Source: Nansenia antarctica
Taxonomy: Eukaryota > Chordata > Actinopteri > Argentiniformes > Microstomatidae
Reading direction: 5' to 3'
DNA length: 64,000 bases
Assembly: GCA_963989245.1 (NCBI GenBank)
Contig: OZ022342.1
Span: 8,627,612-8,691,611 of the forward strand
Position 1 is the first letter of the stretch. Each line of letters begins with the position of its first letter. A program made the position numbers and the translations under genes. A model generated the notes under the pieces. That model was not told the origin of the DNA. It saw nothing but the letters and a program-made list of their open reading frames with translations, and did not search any database. This document shows positions 32,601 to 47,600 of this stretch, piece after piece.

Positions 32601-35600
32601 TGGTGTGGATGTTGTTGAAGGAGCATTTGATGTTGTAAGAGGCTTTCCAGTTGTGGTAGTTGTCTCTGTTGCGGATTGTGTGGAAGTAGAGGTTGGGGAG
32701 GTTGTTGATGTGGAGGACGACAGTGTTGTGGATGTTTCAGGCTGCGTTGTAGTGGTTTGTGTCGGATTTGTTGAGGTGGAGGCTGCTAATGTTGTTTCTG
32801 TCGAACTTGTGGTGAGAACAGTCACTGCTGTTGTCAACGTTGCGGCAGTTGTTGTGGAAGATGGGGTAGATGTTTCAGCAACACTTGTTGATTCAAATGG
32901 TGCTTGAGTTGTGCTGGTAATTTGTGAAATGTTTGGTCTTACAATGGGAGCAGCCTTTTGTGTTGTTGAAGCTCCAGTAGAAGTGCTCTGTGATGTTGTT
33001 GTTGAGATAAATGCACTACTTGTTGATGTGGATGTTGTTGAAGGAGCATTTGATGTTGTAAGAGGCTGTCCAGTTGTGGTAGCTGTCTCTGTTGTGGATT
33101 GTGTGGAAGTAGAGGTTGGGGAGGTTGTCGATGGGGTTGAGGACATTGTTGTGGATGTTTCAGGCTGTGTTGTAGTGGTTTGTGTCGGATTTGTTGAGGT
33201 GGTGGCTGCTATTGTTGTTGGTGTGGATGTTGTTGAAGGAGCATTTGATGTTGTAAGAGGCTTTCCAGTTGTGGTAGCTGTCTCTGTTGCGGATTGTGTG
33301 GAAGTAGAGGTTGGGGAGGTTGTCGATGGGGTGGAGGACATTGTTGTGGATGTTTCAGGCTGTGTTGTAGTGGTTTGTGTCGGATTTGTTGAGGTGGTGG
33401 CTGCTATTGTTGTTGGTGTGGATGTTGTTGAAGGAGCATTTGATGTTGTAAGAGGCTTTCCAGTTGTGGTAGTTGTCTCTGTTGCGGATTGTGTGGAAGT
33501 AGAGGTTGGGGAGGTTGTCGATGGGGTGGAGGACATTGTTGTGGATGTTTCAGGCTGTGTTGTAGTGGTTTGTGTCGGATTTGTTGAGGTGGTGGCTGCT
33601 ATTGTTGTTGGTGTGGATGTTGTTGAAGGAGCATTTGATGTTGTAATAGGCTGTCCAGTTGTGGTAGTTGTCTCTGTTGCGGATTGTGTGGAAGTAGAGG
33701 TTGGGGAGGTTGTTGATGTGGAGGACGACAGTGTTGTGGATGTTTCAGGCTGCGTTGTAGTGGTTTGTGTCGGATTTGTTGAGGTGGAGGCTGCTAATGT
33801 TGTTTCTGTCGAACTTGTGGTGAGAACAGTCACTGCTGTTGTCAACGTTGCGGCAGTTGTTGTGGAAGATGGGGTAGATGTTTCAGCAACACTTGTTGAT
33901 TCAAATGGTGCTTGAGTTGTGCTGGTAATTTGTGAAATGTTTGGTCTTACAATGGGAGCAGCCTTTTGTGTTGTTGAAGCTCCAGTAGAAGTGCTCTGTG
34001 ATGTTGTTGTTGAGATAAATGCACTACTTGTTGATGTGGATGTTGTTGAAGGAGCATTTGATGTTGTAAGAGGCTGTCCAGTTGTGGTAGCTGTCTCTGT
34101 TGTGGATTGTGTGGAAGTAGAGGTTGGGGAGGTTGTCGATGGGGTTGAGAACATTGTTGTGGATGTTTCAGGCTGTGTTGTAGTGGTTTGTGTCGGATTT
34201 GTTGAGGTGGTGGCTGCTATTGTTGTTGGTGTGGATGTTGTTGAAGGAGCATTTGATGTTGTAAGAGGCTTTCCAGTTGTGGTAGTTGTCTCTGTTGCGG
34301 ATTGTGTGGAAGTAGAGGTTGGGGAGGTTGTTGATGTGGAGGACGACAGTGTTGTGGATGTTTCAGGCTGCGTTGTAGTGGTTTGTGTCGGATTTGTTGA
34401 GGTGGAGGCTGCTAATGTTGTTTCTGTCGAACTTGTGGTGAGAACAGTCACTGCTGTTGTCAACGTTGCGGCAGTTGTTGTGGAAGATGGGGTAGATGTT
34501 TCAGCAACACTTGTTGATTCAAATGGTGCTTGAGTTGTGCTGGTAATTTGTGAAATGTTTGGTCTTACAATGGGAGCAGCCTTTTGTGTTGTTGAAGCTC
34601 CAGTAGAAGTGCTCTGTGATGTTGTTGTTGAGATAAATGCACTACTTGTTGATGTGGATGTTGTTGAAGGAGCATTTGATGTTGTAAGAGGCTGTCCAGT
34701 TGTGGTAGCTGTCTCTGTTGTGGATTGTGTGGAAGTAGAGGTTGGGGAGGTTGTCGATGGGGATGAGGACATTGTTGTGGATGTTTCAGGTTGTGTTGTA
34801 GTGGTTTGTGTCGGCTTTGTTGAGGTGGTGGCTGCTATTGTTGTTGGTGTGGATGTTGTTGAAGGAGCATTTGGTGTTGTAAGAGGCTTTCCAGTTGTGG
34901 TAGTTGTCTCTGTTGCGGATTGTGTGGAAGTATAGGTTGGGGAGGTTGTTGATGTGGAGGACGACAGTGTTGTGGATGTTTCAGGCTGCGTTGTAGTGGT
35001 TTGTGTCAGATTTGTTGAGGTGGAGGCTGCTAATGTTGTTTCTGTCGAACTTGTGGTGAGAACAGTCACTGCTGTTGTCAACGTTGCGGCAGTTGTTGTG
35101 GAAGATGGGGTAGATGTTTCAGCAACACTTGTTGATTCAAATGGTGCTTGAGTTGTGCTGGTAATTTGTGAAATGTTTGGTCTTACAATGGGAGCAGCCT
35201 TTTGTGTTATTGAAGCTCCAGTAGAAGTGCTCTGTGATGTTGTTGTTGAGATAAATGCACTACTTGTTGATGTGGATGTTGTTGAAGGAGCATTTGATGT
35301 TGTAAGAGGCTGTCCAGTTGTGGTAGCTGTCTCTGTTGTGGATTGTGTGGAAGTAGAGGTTGGGGAGGTTGTCGATGGGGTGGAGGACATTGTTGTGGAT
35401 GTTTCAGGCTGTGTTGTAGTGGTTTGTGTCGGATTTGTTGAGGTGGTGGCTGCTATTGTTGTTGGTGTGGATGTTGTTGAAGGAGCATTTGATGTTGTAA
35501 TAGGCTGTCCAGTTGTGGTAGTTGTCTCTGTTGCGGATTGTGTGGAAGTAGAGGTTGGGGAGGTTGTTGATGTGGAGGACGACAGTGTTGTGGATGTTTC

Positions 35601-38600
35601 AGGCTGCGTTGTAGTGGTTTGTGTCGGATTTGTTGAGGTGGAGGCTGCTAATGTTGTTTCTGTCGAACTTGTGGTGAGAACAGTCACTGCTGTTGTCAAC
35701 GTTGCGGCAGTTGTTGTGGAAGATGGGGTAGATGTTTCAGCAACACTTGTTGATTCAAATGGTGCTTGAGTTGTGCTGGTAATTTGTGAAATGTTTGGTC
35801 TTACAATGGGAGCAGCCTTTTGTGTTGTTGAAGCTCCAGTAGAAGTGCTCTGTGATGTTGTTGTTGAGATAAATGCACTACTTGTTGATGTGGATGTTGT
35901 TGAAGGAGCATTTGATGTTGTAAGAGGCTGTCCAGTTGTGGTAGCTGTCTCTGTTGTGGATTGTGTGGAAGTAGAGGTTGGGGAGGTTGTCGATGGGGTT
36001 GAGGACATTGTTGTGGATGTTTCAGGCTGTGTTGTAGTGGTTTGTGTCGGATTTGTTGAGGTGGTGGCTGCTATTGTTGTTGGTGTGGATGTTGTTGAAG
36101 GAGCATTTGATGTTGTAAGAGGCTTTCCAGTTGTGGTAGTTGTCTCTGTTGCGGATTGTGTGGAAGTAGAGGTTGGGGAGGTTGTCGATGGGGTGGAGGA
36201 CATTGTTGTGGATGTTTCAGGCTGTGTTGTAGTGGTTTGTGTCGGATTTGTTGAGGTGGTGGCTGCTATTGTTGTTGGTGTGGATGTTGTTGAAGGAGCA
36301 TTTGGTGTTGTAAGAGGCTTTCCAGTTGTGGTAGTTGTCTCTGTTGCGGATTGTGTGGAAGTAGAGGTTGGGGAGGTTGTTGATGTGGAGGACGACAGTG
36401 TTGTGGATGTTTCAGGCTGCGTTGTAGTGGTTTGTGTCGGATTTGTTGAGGTGGAGGCTGCTAATGTTGTTTCTGTCGAACTTGTGGTGAGAACAGTCAC
36501 TGCTGTTGTCAACGTTGCGGCAGTTGTTGTGGAAGATGGGGTAGATGTTTCAGCAACACTTGTTGATTCAAATGGTGCTTGAGTTGTGCTGGTAATTTGT
36601 GAAATGTTTGATCTTACAATGGGAGCAGCCTTTTGTGTTGTTGAAGCTCCAGTAGAAGTGCTCTGTGATGTTGTTGTTGAGATAAATGCACTACTTGTTG
36701 ATGTGGATGTTGTTGAAGGAGCATTTGATGTTGTAAGAGGCTGTCCAGTTGTGGTAGCTGTCTCTGTTGTGGATTGTGTGGAAGTAGAGGTTGGGGAGGT
36801 TGTCGATGGGGTGGAGGACATTGTTGTGGATGTTTCAGGCTGTGTTGTAGTGGTTTGTGTCGGATTTGTTGAGGTGGTGGCTGCTATTGTTGTTGGTGTG
36901 GATGTTGTTGAAGGAGCATTTGATGTTGTAATAGGCTGTCCAGTTGTGGTAGTTGTCTCTGTTGCGGATTGTGTGGAAGTAGAGGTTGGGGAGGTTGTTG
37001 ATGTGGAGGACGACAGTGTTGTGGATGTTTCAGGCTGCGTTGTAGTGGTTTGTGTCGGATTTGTTGAGGTGGAGGCTGCTAATGTTGTTTCTGTCGAACT
37101 TGTGGTGAGAACAGTCACTGCTGTTGTCAACGTTGCGGCAGTTGTTGTGGAAGATGGGGTAGATGTTTCAGCAACACTTGTTGATTCAAATGGTTCTTGA
37201 GTTGTGCTGGTAATTTGTGAAATGTTTGGTCTTACAATGGGAGCAGCCTTTTGTGTTGTTGAAGCTCCAGTAGAAGTGCTCTGTGATGTTTTTGTTGAGA
37301 TAAATGCACTACTTGTTGATGTGGATGTTGTTGAAGGAGCATTTGATGTTGTAAGAGGCTGTCCAGTTGTGGTAGCTGTCTCTGTTGTGGATTGTGTGGA
37401 AGTAGAGGTTGGGGAGGTTGTCGATGGGGTTGAGGACATTGTTGTGGATGTTTCAGGCTGTGTTGTAGTGGTTTGTGTCGGATTTGTTGAGGTGGTGGCT
37501 GCTATTGTTGTTGGTGTGGATGTTGTTGAAGGAGCATTTGATGTTGTAAGAGGCTTTCCAGTTGTGGTAGTTGTCTCTGTTGCGGATTGTGTGGAAGTAG
37601 AGGTTGGGGAGGTTGTTGATGTGGAGGACGACAGTGTTGTGGATGTTTCAGGCTGCGTTGTAGTGGTTTGTGTCGGATTTGTTGAGGTGGAGGCTGCTAA
37701 TGTTGTTTCTGTCGAACTTGTGGTGAGAACAGTCACTGCTGTTGTCAACGTTGCGGCAGTTGTTGTGGAAGATGGGGTAGATGTTTCAGCAACACTTGTT
37801 GATTCAAATGGTGCTTGAGTTGTGCTGGTAATTTGTAAAATGTTTGGTCTTACAATGGGAGCAGCCTTTTGTGTTGTTGAAGCTCCAGTAGAAGTGCTCT
37901 GTGATGTTGTTGTTGAGATAAATGCACTACTTGTTGATGTGGATGTTGTTGAAGGAGCATTTGATGTTGTAAGAGGCTGTCCAGTTGTGGTAGCTGTCTC
38001 TGTTGTGGATTGTGTGGAAGTAGAGGTTGGGGAGGTTGTCAATGGGGTTGAGGACATTGTTGTGGATGTTTCAGGCTGTGTTGTAGTGGTTTGTGTCGGA
38101 TTTGTTGAGGTGGTGGCTGCTATTGTTGTTGGTGTGGATGTTGTTGAAGGAGCATTTGATGTTGTAAGAGGCTTTCCAGTTGTGGTAGTTGTCTCTGTTG
38201 CGGATTGTGTGGAAGTAGAGGTTGGGGAGGTTGTCGATGGGGTGGAGGACATTGTTGTGGATGTTTCAGGCTGTGTTGTAGTGGTTTGTGTCGGATTTGT
38301 TGAGGTGGTGGCTGCTATTGTTGTTGGTGTGGATGTTGTTGAAGGAGCATTTGATGTTGTAATAGGCTGTCCAGTTGTGGTAGTTGTCTCTGTTGCGGAT
38401 TGTGTGGAAGTAGAGGTTGGGGAGGTTGTTGATGTGGAGGACGACAGTGTTGTGGATGTTTCAGGCTGCGTTGTAGTGGTTTGTGTCGGATTTGTTGAGG
38501 TGGAGGCTGCTAATGTTGTTTCTGTCGAACTTGTGGTGAGAACAGTCACTGCTGTTGTCAACGTTGCGGCAGTTGTTGTGGAAGATGGGGTAGATGTTTC

Positions 38601-41600
38601 AGCAACACTTGTTGATTCAAATGGTGCTTGAGTTGTGCTGGTAATTTGTGAAATGTTTGGTCTTACAATGGGAGCAGCCTTTTGTGTTGTTGAAGCTCCA
38701 GTAGACGTGCTCTGTGATGTTGTTGTTGAGATAAATGCACTACTTGTAGATGTGGATGTTGTTGAAGGAGCATTTGATGTTGTAAGAGGCTGTCCAGTTG
38801 TGGTAGCTGTCTCTGTTGTGGATTGTGTGGAAGTAGAGGTTGGGGAGGTTGTCGATGGGGTTGAGGACATTGTTGTGGATGTTTCAGGCTGTGTTGTAGT
38901 GGTTTGTGTCGGATTTGTTGAGGTGGTGGCTGCTATTGTTGTTGGTGTGGATGTTGTTGAAGGAGCATTTGATGTTGTAAGAGGCTTTCCAGTTGTGGTA
39001 GTTGTCTCTGTTGCGGATTGTGTGGAAGTAGAGGTTGGGGAGGTTGTTGATGTGGAGGACGACAGTGTTGTGGATGTTTCAGGCTGTGTTGTAGTGGTTT
39101 GTGTCGGATTTGTTGAGGTGGTGGCTGCTATTGTTGTTGGTGTGGATGTTGTTGAAGGAGCATTTGATGTTGTAATAGGCTGTCCAGTTGTGGTAGTTGT
39201 CTCTGTTGCGGATTGTGTGGAAGTAGAGGTTGGGGAGGTTGTTGATGTGGAGGACGACAGTGTTGTGGATGTTTCAGGCTGCGTTGTAGTGGTTTGTGTC
39301 GGATTTGTTGAGGTGGAGGCTGCTAATGTTGTTTCTGTCGAACTTGTGGTGAGAACAGTCACTGCTGTTGTCAACGTTGCGGCAGTTGTTGTGGAAGATG
39401 GGGTAGATGTTTCAGCAACACTTGTTGATTCAAATGGTGCTTGAGTTGTGCTGGTAATTTGTGAAATGTTTGGTCTTACAATGGGAGCAGCCTTTTGTGT
39501 TGTTGAAGCTCCAGTAGAAGTGCTCTGTGATGTTGTTGTTGAGATAAATGCACTACTTGTTGATGTGGATGTTGTTGAAGGAGCATTTGATGTTGTAAGA
39601 GGCTGTCCAGTTGTGGTAGCTGTCTCTGTTGTGGATTGTGTGGAAGTAGAGGTTGGGGAGGTTGTTGATGTGGAGGACGACAGTGTTGTGGATGTTTCAG
39701 GCTGTGTTGTAGTGGTTTGTGTCGGATTTGTTGAGGTGGTGGCTGCTATTGTTGTTGGTGTGGATGTTGTTGAAGGAGCATTTGATGTTGTAAGAGGCTT
39801 TCCAGTTGTGGTAGTTGTCTCTGTTGCGGATTGTGTGGAAGTAAAGGTTGGGGAGGTTGTCGATGGGGTGGAGGACATTGTTGTGGATGTTTCAGGCTGT
39901 GTTGTAGTGGTTTGTGTCGGATTTGTTGAGGTGGTGGCTGCTATTGTTGTTGGTGTGGATGTTGTTGAAGGAGCATTTGATGTTGTAATAGGCTGTCCAG
40001 TTGTGGTAGTTGTCTCTGTTGTGGATTGTGTGGAACTAGAGGTTGGGGAGGTTGTTGATGTGGAGGACGACAGTGTTGTGGATGTTTCAGGCTGCGTTGT
40101 AGTGGTTTGTGTCGGATTTGTTGAGGTGGAGGCTGCTAATGTTGTTTCTGTCGAACTTGTGGTGAGAACAGTCACTGCTGTTGTCAACGTTGCGGCAGTT
40201 GTTGTGGAAGATGGGGTAGATGTTTCAGCAACACTTGTTGATTCAAATGGTGCTTGAGATGTGCTGGTAATTTGTGAAATGTTTGGTCTTACAATGGGAG
40301 CAGCCTTTTGTGTTGTTGAAGCTCCAGTAGAAGTGCTCTGTGATGTTGTTGTTGAGATAAATGCACTACTTGTTGATATGGATGTTGTTGAAGGAGCATT
40401 TGATGTTGTAAGAGGCTGTCCAGTTGTGGTAGCTGTCTCTGTTGTGGATTGTGTGGAAGTAGAGGTTGGGGAGGTTGTCAATGGGGTTGAGGACATTGTT
40501 GTGGATGTTTCAGGCTGTGTTGTAGTGGTTTGCGTCGGATTTGTTGAGGTGGTGGCTGCTATTGTTGTTGGTGTGGATGTTGTTGAAGGAGCATTTGATG
40601 TTGTAAGAGGCTTTCCAGTTGTGGTAGTTGTCTCTGTTGCGGATTGTGTGGAAGTAGAGGTTGGGGAGGTTGTCGATGGGTTGGAGGACATTGTTGTGGA
40701 TGTTTCAGGCTGTGTTGTAGTGGTTTGTGTCGGATTTGTTGAGGTGGTGGCTGCTATTGTTGTTGTTGTGGATGTTGTTGAAGGAGCATTTGATGTTGTA
40801 AGAGGCTTTCCAGTTGTGGTAGTTGTCTCTGTTGCGGATTGTGTGGAAGTAGAGGTTGGGGAGGTTGTTGATGTGGAGGACGACAGTGTTGTGGATGTTT
40901 CAGGCTGCGTTGTAGTGGTTTGTGTCGGATTTGTTGAGGTGGAGGCTGCTAATGTTGTTTCTGTCGAACTTGTGGTGAGAACAGTCACTGCTGTTGTCAA
41001 CGTTGCGGCAGTTGTTGTGGAAGATGGGGTAGATGTTTCAGCAACACTTGTTGATTCAAATGGTGCTTGAGTTGTGCTGGTAATTTGTGAAATGTTTGGT
41101 CTTACAATGGGAGCAGCCTTTTGTGTTGTTGAAGCTCCAGTAGACGTAATCTGTGATGTTGTTGTTGAGATAAATGCACTACTTGTTGATGTGGATGTTG
41201 TTGAAGGAGCATTTGATGTTGTAAGAGGCTGTCCAGTTGTGGTAGCTGTCTCTGTTGTGGATTGTGTGGAAGTAGAGGTTGGGGAGGTTGTCGATGGGGT
41301 TGAGGACATTGTTGTGGATGTTTCAGGCTGTGTTGTAGTGGTTTGTGTCGGATTTGTTGAGGTGGTGGCTGCTATTGTTGTTGGTGTGGATGTTGTTGAA
41401 GGAGCATTTGATGTTGTAAGAGGCTTTCCAGTTGTGGTAGTTGTCTCTGTTGCGGATTGTGTTGAAGTAGAGGTTGGGGAGGTTGTCGATGGGGTGGAGG
41501 ACATTGTTGTGGATGTTTCAGGCTGTGTTGTAGTGGTTTGTGTCGGATTTGTTGAGGTGGTGGCTGCTATTGTTGTTGGTGTGGATGTTGTTGAAGGAGC

Positions 41601-44600
41601 ATTTGATGTTGTAATAGGCTGTCCAGTTGTGGTAGTTGTCTCTGTTGTGAATTGTGTGGAACTAGAGGTTGGGGAGGTTGTTGATGTGGAGGACGACAGT
41701 GTTGTGGATGTTTCAGGCTGCGTTGTAGTGGTTTGTGTCGGATTTGTTGAGGTGGAGGCTGCTAATGTTGTTTCTGTCGAACTTGTGGTGAGAACAGTCA
41801 CTGCTGTTGTCAACGTTGCGGCAGTTGTTGTGGAAGATGGGGTAGATGTTTCAGCAACACTTGTTGATTCAAATGGTGCTTGAGTTGTGCTGGTAATTTG
41901 TGAAATGTTTGGTCTTACAATGGGAGCAGCCTTTTGTGTTGTTGAAGCTCCAGTAGAAGTGCTCTGTGATGTTGTTGTTGAGATAAATGCACTACTTGTT
42001 GATATGGATGTTGTTGAAGGAGCATTTGATGTTGTAAGAGGCTGTCCAGTTGTGGTAGCTGTCTCTGTTGTGGATTGTGTGGAAGTAGAGGTTGGGGAGG
42101 TTGTCGATGGGGTTGAGGACATTGTTGTGGATGTTTCAGGCTGTGTTGTAGTGGTTTGTGTCGGATTTGTTGAGGTGGTGGCTGCTATTGTTGTTGGTGT
42201 GGATGTTGTTGAAGGAGCATTTGATGTTGTAAGAGGCTTTCCAGTTGTGGTAGTTGTCTCTGTTGCGGATTGTGTGGAAGTAGAGGTTGGGGAGGTTGTT
42301 GATGTGGAGGACGACAGTGTTGTGGATGTTTCAGGCTGCGTTGTAGTGGTTTGTGTCGGATTTGTTGAGGTGGAGGCTGCTAATGTTGTTTCTGTCGAAC
42401 TTGTGGTGAGAACAGTCACTGCTGTTGTCAACGTTGCGGCAGTTGTTGTGGAAGATGGGGTAGATGTTTCAGCAACACTTGTTGATTCAAATGGTGCTTG
42501 AGTTGTGCTGGTAATTTGTGAAATGTTTGGTCTTACAATGGGAGCAGCCTTTTGTGTTGTTGAAGCTCCAGTAGAAGTGCTCTGTGATGTTGTTGTTGAG
42601 ATAAATGCACTACTTGTTGATGTGGATGTTGTTGAAGGAGCATTTGATGTTGTAAGAGGCTGTCCAGTTGTGGTAGCTGTCTCTGTTGTGGATTGTGTGG
42701 AAGTAGAGGTTGGGGAGGTTGTCGATGGGGTTGAGGACATTGTTGTGGATGTTTCAGGCTGTGTTGTAGTGGTTTGTGTCGGATTTGTTGAGGTGGTGGC
42801 TGCTATTGTTGTTGGTGTGGATGTTGTTGAAGGAGCATTTGATGTTGTAAGAGGCTTTCCAGTTGTGGTAGTTGTCTCTGTTGCGGATTGTGTGGAAGTA
42901 GAGGTTGGGGAGGTTGTTGATGTGGAGGACGACAGTGTTGTGGATGTTTCAGGCTGCGTTGTAGTGGTTTGTGTCGGATTTGTTGAGGTGGAGGCTGCTA
43001 ATGTTGTTTCTGTCGAACTTGTGGTGAGAACAGTCACTGCTGTTGTCAACGTTGCGGCAGTTGTTGTGGAAGATGGGGTAGATGTTTCAGCAACACTTGT
43101 TGATTCAAATGGTGCTTGAGTTGTGCTGGTAATTTGTGAAATGTTTGGTCTTACAATGGGAGCAGCCTTTTGTGTTGTTGAAGCTCCAGTAGAAGTGCTC
43201 TGTGATGTTGTTGTTGAGATAAATGCACTACTTGTTGATGTGGATGTTGTTGAAGGAGCATTTGATGTTGTAAGAGGCTGTCCAGTTATGGTAGCTGTCT
43301 CTGTTGTGGATTGTGTGGAAGTAGAGGTTGGGGAGGTTGTCGATGGGGTGGAGGACATTGTTGTGGATGTTTCAGGCTGTGTTGTAGTGGTTTGTGTCGG
43401 ATTTGTTGAGGTGGTGGCTGCTATTGTTGTTGGTGTGGATGTTGTTGAAGGAGCATTTGATGTTGTAATAGGCTGTCCAGTTGTGGTAGTTGTCTCTGTT
43501 GCGGATTGTGTGGAAGTAGAGGTTGGGGAGGTTGTTGATGTGGAGGACGACAGTGTTGTGGATGTTTCAGGCTGCGTTGTAGTGGTTTGTGTCGGATTTG
43601 TTGAGGTGGAGGCTGCTAATGTTGTTTCTGTCGAACTTGTGGTGAGAACAGTCACTGCTGTTGTCAACGTTGCGGCAGTTGTTGTGGAAGATGGGGTAGA
43701 TGTTTCAGCAACACTTGTTGATTCAAATGGTGCTTGAGTTGTGCTGGTAATTTGTGAAATGTTTGGTCTTACAATGGGAGCAGCCTTTTGTGTTGTTGAA
43801 GCTCCAGTAGAAGTGCTCTGTGATGTTGTTGTTGAGATAAATGCACTACTTGTTGATGTGGATGTTGTTGAAGGAGCATTTGATGTTGTAAGAGGCTGTC
43901 CAGTTGTGGTAGCTGTCTCTGTTGTGGATTGTGTGGAAGTAGAGGTTGGGGAGGTTGTCGATGGGGTGGAGGACATTGTTGTGGATGTTTCAGGCTGTGT
44001 TGTAGTGGTTTGTGTCGGATTTGTTGAGGTGGTGGCTGCTATTGTTGTTGGTGTGGATGTTGTTGAAGGAGCATTTGATGTTGTAAGAGGCTTTCCAGTT
44101 GTGGTAGTTGTCTCTGTTGCGGATTGTGTGGAAGTAGAGGTTGGGGAGGTTGTTGATGTGGAGGACGACAGTGTTGTGGATGTTTCAGGCTGCGTTGTAG
44201 TGGTTTGTGTCGGATTTGTTGAGGTGGAGGCTGCTAATGTTGTTTCTGTCGAACTTGTGGTGAGAACAGTCACTGCTGTTGTCAACGTTGCGGCAGTTGT
44301 TGTGGAAGATGGGGTAGATGTTTCAGCAACACTTGTTGATTCAAATGGTGCTTGAGTTGTGCTGGTAATTTGTGAAATGTTTGGTCTTACAATGGGAGCA
44401 GCCTTTTGTGTTGTTGAAGCTCCAGTAGAAGTGCTCTGTGATGTTGTTGTTGAGATAAATGCACTACTTGTTGATGTGGATGTTGTTGAAGGAGCATTTG
44501 ATGTTGTAAGAGGCTGTCCAGTTGTGGTAGCTGTCTCTGTTGTGGATTGTGTGGAAGTAGAGGTTGGGGAGGTTGTCGATGGGGTGGAGGACATTGTTGT

Positions 44601-47600
44601 CGATGTTTCAGGCTGTGTTGTAGTGGTTTGTGTCGGATTTGTTGAGGTGGTGGCTGCTATTGTTGTTGATGTGGATGTTGTTGAAGGAGCATTTGATGTT
44701 GTAAGAGGCTGTCCAGTTGTGGTAGCTGTCTCTGTTGCGGATTGTGTGGAAGTAGAGGTTGGGGAGGTTGTTGATGTGGAGGACGACAGTGTTGTGGATG
44801 TTTCAGGCTGCGTTGTAGTGGTTTGTGTCGGATTTGTTGAGGTGGAGGCTGCTAATGTTGTTTCTGTCGAACTTGTGGTGAGAACAGTCACTGCTGTTGT
44901 CAACGTTGCGGCAGTTGTTGTGGAAGATGGGGTAGATGTTTCAGCAAAACTTGTTGATTCAAATGGTGCTTGAGTTGTGCTGGTAATTTGTGAAATGTTT
45001 GGTCTTACAATGGGAGCAGCCTTTTGTGTTGTTGAAGCTCCAGTAGAAGTGCTCTGTGATGTTGTTGTTGAGATAAATGCACTACTTGTTGATGTGGATG
45101 TTGTTGAAGGAGCATTTGATGCTGTAAGAGGCTGTCCAGTTGTGGTAGCTGTCTCTGTTGTGGATTGTGTGGAAGTAGAGGTTGGGGAGGTTGTCGATGG
45201 GGTTGAGGACATTGTTGTGGATGTTTCAGGCTGTGTTGTAGTGGTTTGTGTCGGATTTGTTGAGGTGGTGGCTGCTATTGTTGTTGGTGTGGATGTTGTT
45301 GAAGGAGCATTTGATGTTGTAAGAGGCTGTCCAGTTGTGGTAGCTGTCTCTGTTGTGGATTGTGTGGAAGTAGAGGTTGGGGAGGTTGTCAATGGGGTTG
45401 AGGACATTGTTGTGGATGTTTCAGGCTGTGTTGTAGTGGTTTGTGTCGGATTTGTTGAGGTGGTGGCTGCTATTGTTGTTGGTGTGGATGTTGTTGAAGG
45501 AGCATTTGATGTTGTAAGAGGCTTTCCAGTTGTGGTAGTTGTCTCTGTTGCGGATTGTGTGGAAGTAGAGGTTGGGGAGGTTGTCGATGGGGTGGAGGAC
45601 ATTGTTGTGGATGTTTCAGGCTGTGTTGTAGTGGTTTGTGTCGGATTTGTTGAGGTGGTGGCTGCTATTGTTGTTGGTGTGGATGTTGTTGAAGGAGCAT
45701 TTGATGTTGTAATAGGCTGTCCAGTTGTGGTAGTTGTCTCTGTTGCGGATTGTGTGGAAGTAGAGGTTGGGGAGGTTGTTGATGTGGAGGACGACAGTGT
45801 TGTGGATGTTTCAGGCTGCGTTGTAGTGGTTTGTGTCGGATTTGTTGAGGTGGAGGCTGCTAATGTTGTTTCTGTCGAACTTGTGGTGAGAACAGTCACT
45901 GCTGTTGTCAACGTTGCGGCAGTTGTTGTGGAAGATGGGGTAGATGTTTCAGCAACACTTGTTGATTCAAATGGTGCTTGAGTTGTGCTGGTAATTTGTG
46001 AAATGTTTGGTCTTACAATGGGAGCAGCCTTTTGTGTTGTTGAAGCTCCAGTAGACGTGCTCTGTGATGTTGTTGTTGAGATAAATGCACTACTTGTAGA
46101 TGTGGATGTTGTTGAAGGAGCATTTGATGTTGTAAGAGGCTGTCCAGTTGTGGTAGCTGTCTCTGTTGTGGATTGTGTGGAAGTAGAGGTTGGGGAGGTT
46201 GTCGATGGGGTTGAGGACATTGTTGTGGATGTTTCAGGCTGTGTTGTAGTGGTTTGTGTCGGATTTGTTGAGGTGGTGGCTGCTATTGTTGTTGGTGTGG
46301 ATGTTGTTGAAGGAGCATTTGATGTTGTAAGAGGCTTTCCAGTTGTGGTAGTTGTCTCTGTTGCGGATTGTGTGGAAGTAGAGGTTGGGGAGGTTGTTGA
46401 TGTGGAGGACGACAGTGTTGTGGATGTTTCAGGCTGTGTTGTAGTGGTTTGTGTCGGATTTGTTGAGGTGGTGGCTGCTATTGTTGTTGGTGTGGATGTT
46501 GTTGAAGGAGCATTTGATGTTGTAATAGGCTGTCCAGTTGTGGTAGTTGTCTCTGTTGCGGATTGTGTGGAAGTAGAGGTTGGGGAGGTTGTTGATGTGG
46601 AGGACGACAGTGTTGTGGATGTTTCAGGCTGCGTTGTAGTGGTTTGTGTCGGATTTGTTGAGGTGGAGGCTGCTAATGTTGTTTCTGTCGAACTTGTGGT
46701 GAGAACAGTCACTGCTGTTGTCAACGTTGCGGCAGTTGTTGTGGAAGATGGGGTAGATGTTTCAGCAACACTTGTTGATACAAATGGTGCTTGAGTTGTG
46801 CTGGTAATTTGTGAAATGTTTGGTCTTACAATGGGAGCAGCCTTTTGTGTTGTTGAAGCTCCAGTAGAAGTGCTCTGTGATGTTGTTGTTGAGATAAATG
46901 CACTACTTGTTGATGTGGATGTTGTTGAAGGAGCATTTGATGTTGTAAGAGGCTGTCCAGTTGTGGTAGCTGTCTCTGTTGTGGATTGTGTGGAAGTAGA
47001 GGTTGGGGAGGTTGTTGATGTGGAGGACGACAGTGTTGTGGATGTTTCAGGCTGTGTTGTAGTGGTTTGTGTCGGATTTGTTGAGGTGGTGGCTGCTATT
47101 GTTGTTGGTGTGGATGTTGTTGAAGGAGCATTTGATGTTGTAAGAGGCTTTCCAGTTGTGGTAGTTGTCTCTGTTGCGGATTGTGTGGAAGTAAAGGTTG
47201 GGGAGGTTGTCGATGGGGTGGAGGACATTGTTGTGGATGTTTCAGGCTGTGTTGTAGTGGTTTGTGTCGGATTTGTTGAGGTGGTGGCTGCTATTGTTGT
47301 TGGTGTGGATGTTGTTGAAGGAGCATTTGATGTTGTAATAGGCTGTCCAGTTGTGGTAGTTGTCTCTGTTGTGGATTGTGTGGAACTAGAGGTTGGGGAG
47401 GTTGTTGATGTGGAGGACGACAGTGTTGTGGATGTTTCAGGCTGCGTTGTAGTGGTTTGTGTCGGATTTGTTGAGGTGGAGGCTGCTAATGTTGTTTCTG
47501 TCGAACTTGTGGTGAGAACAGTCACTGCTGTTGTCAACGTTGCGGCAGTTGTTGTGGAAGATGGGGTAGATGTTTCAGCAACACTTGTTGATTCAAATGG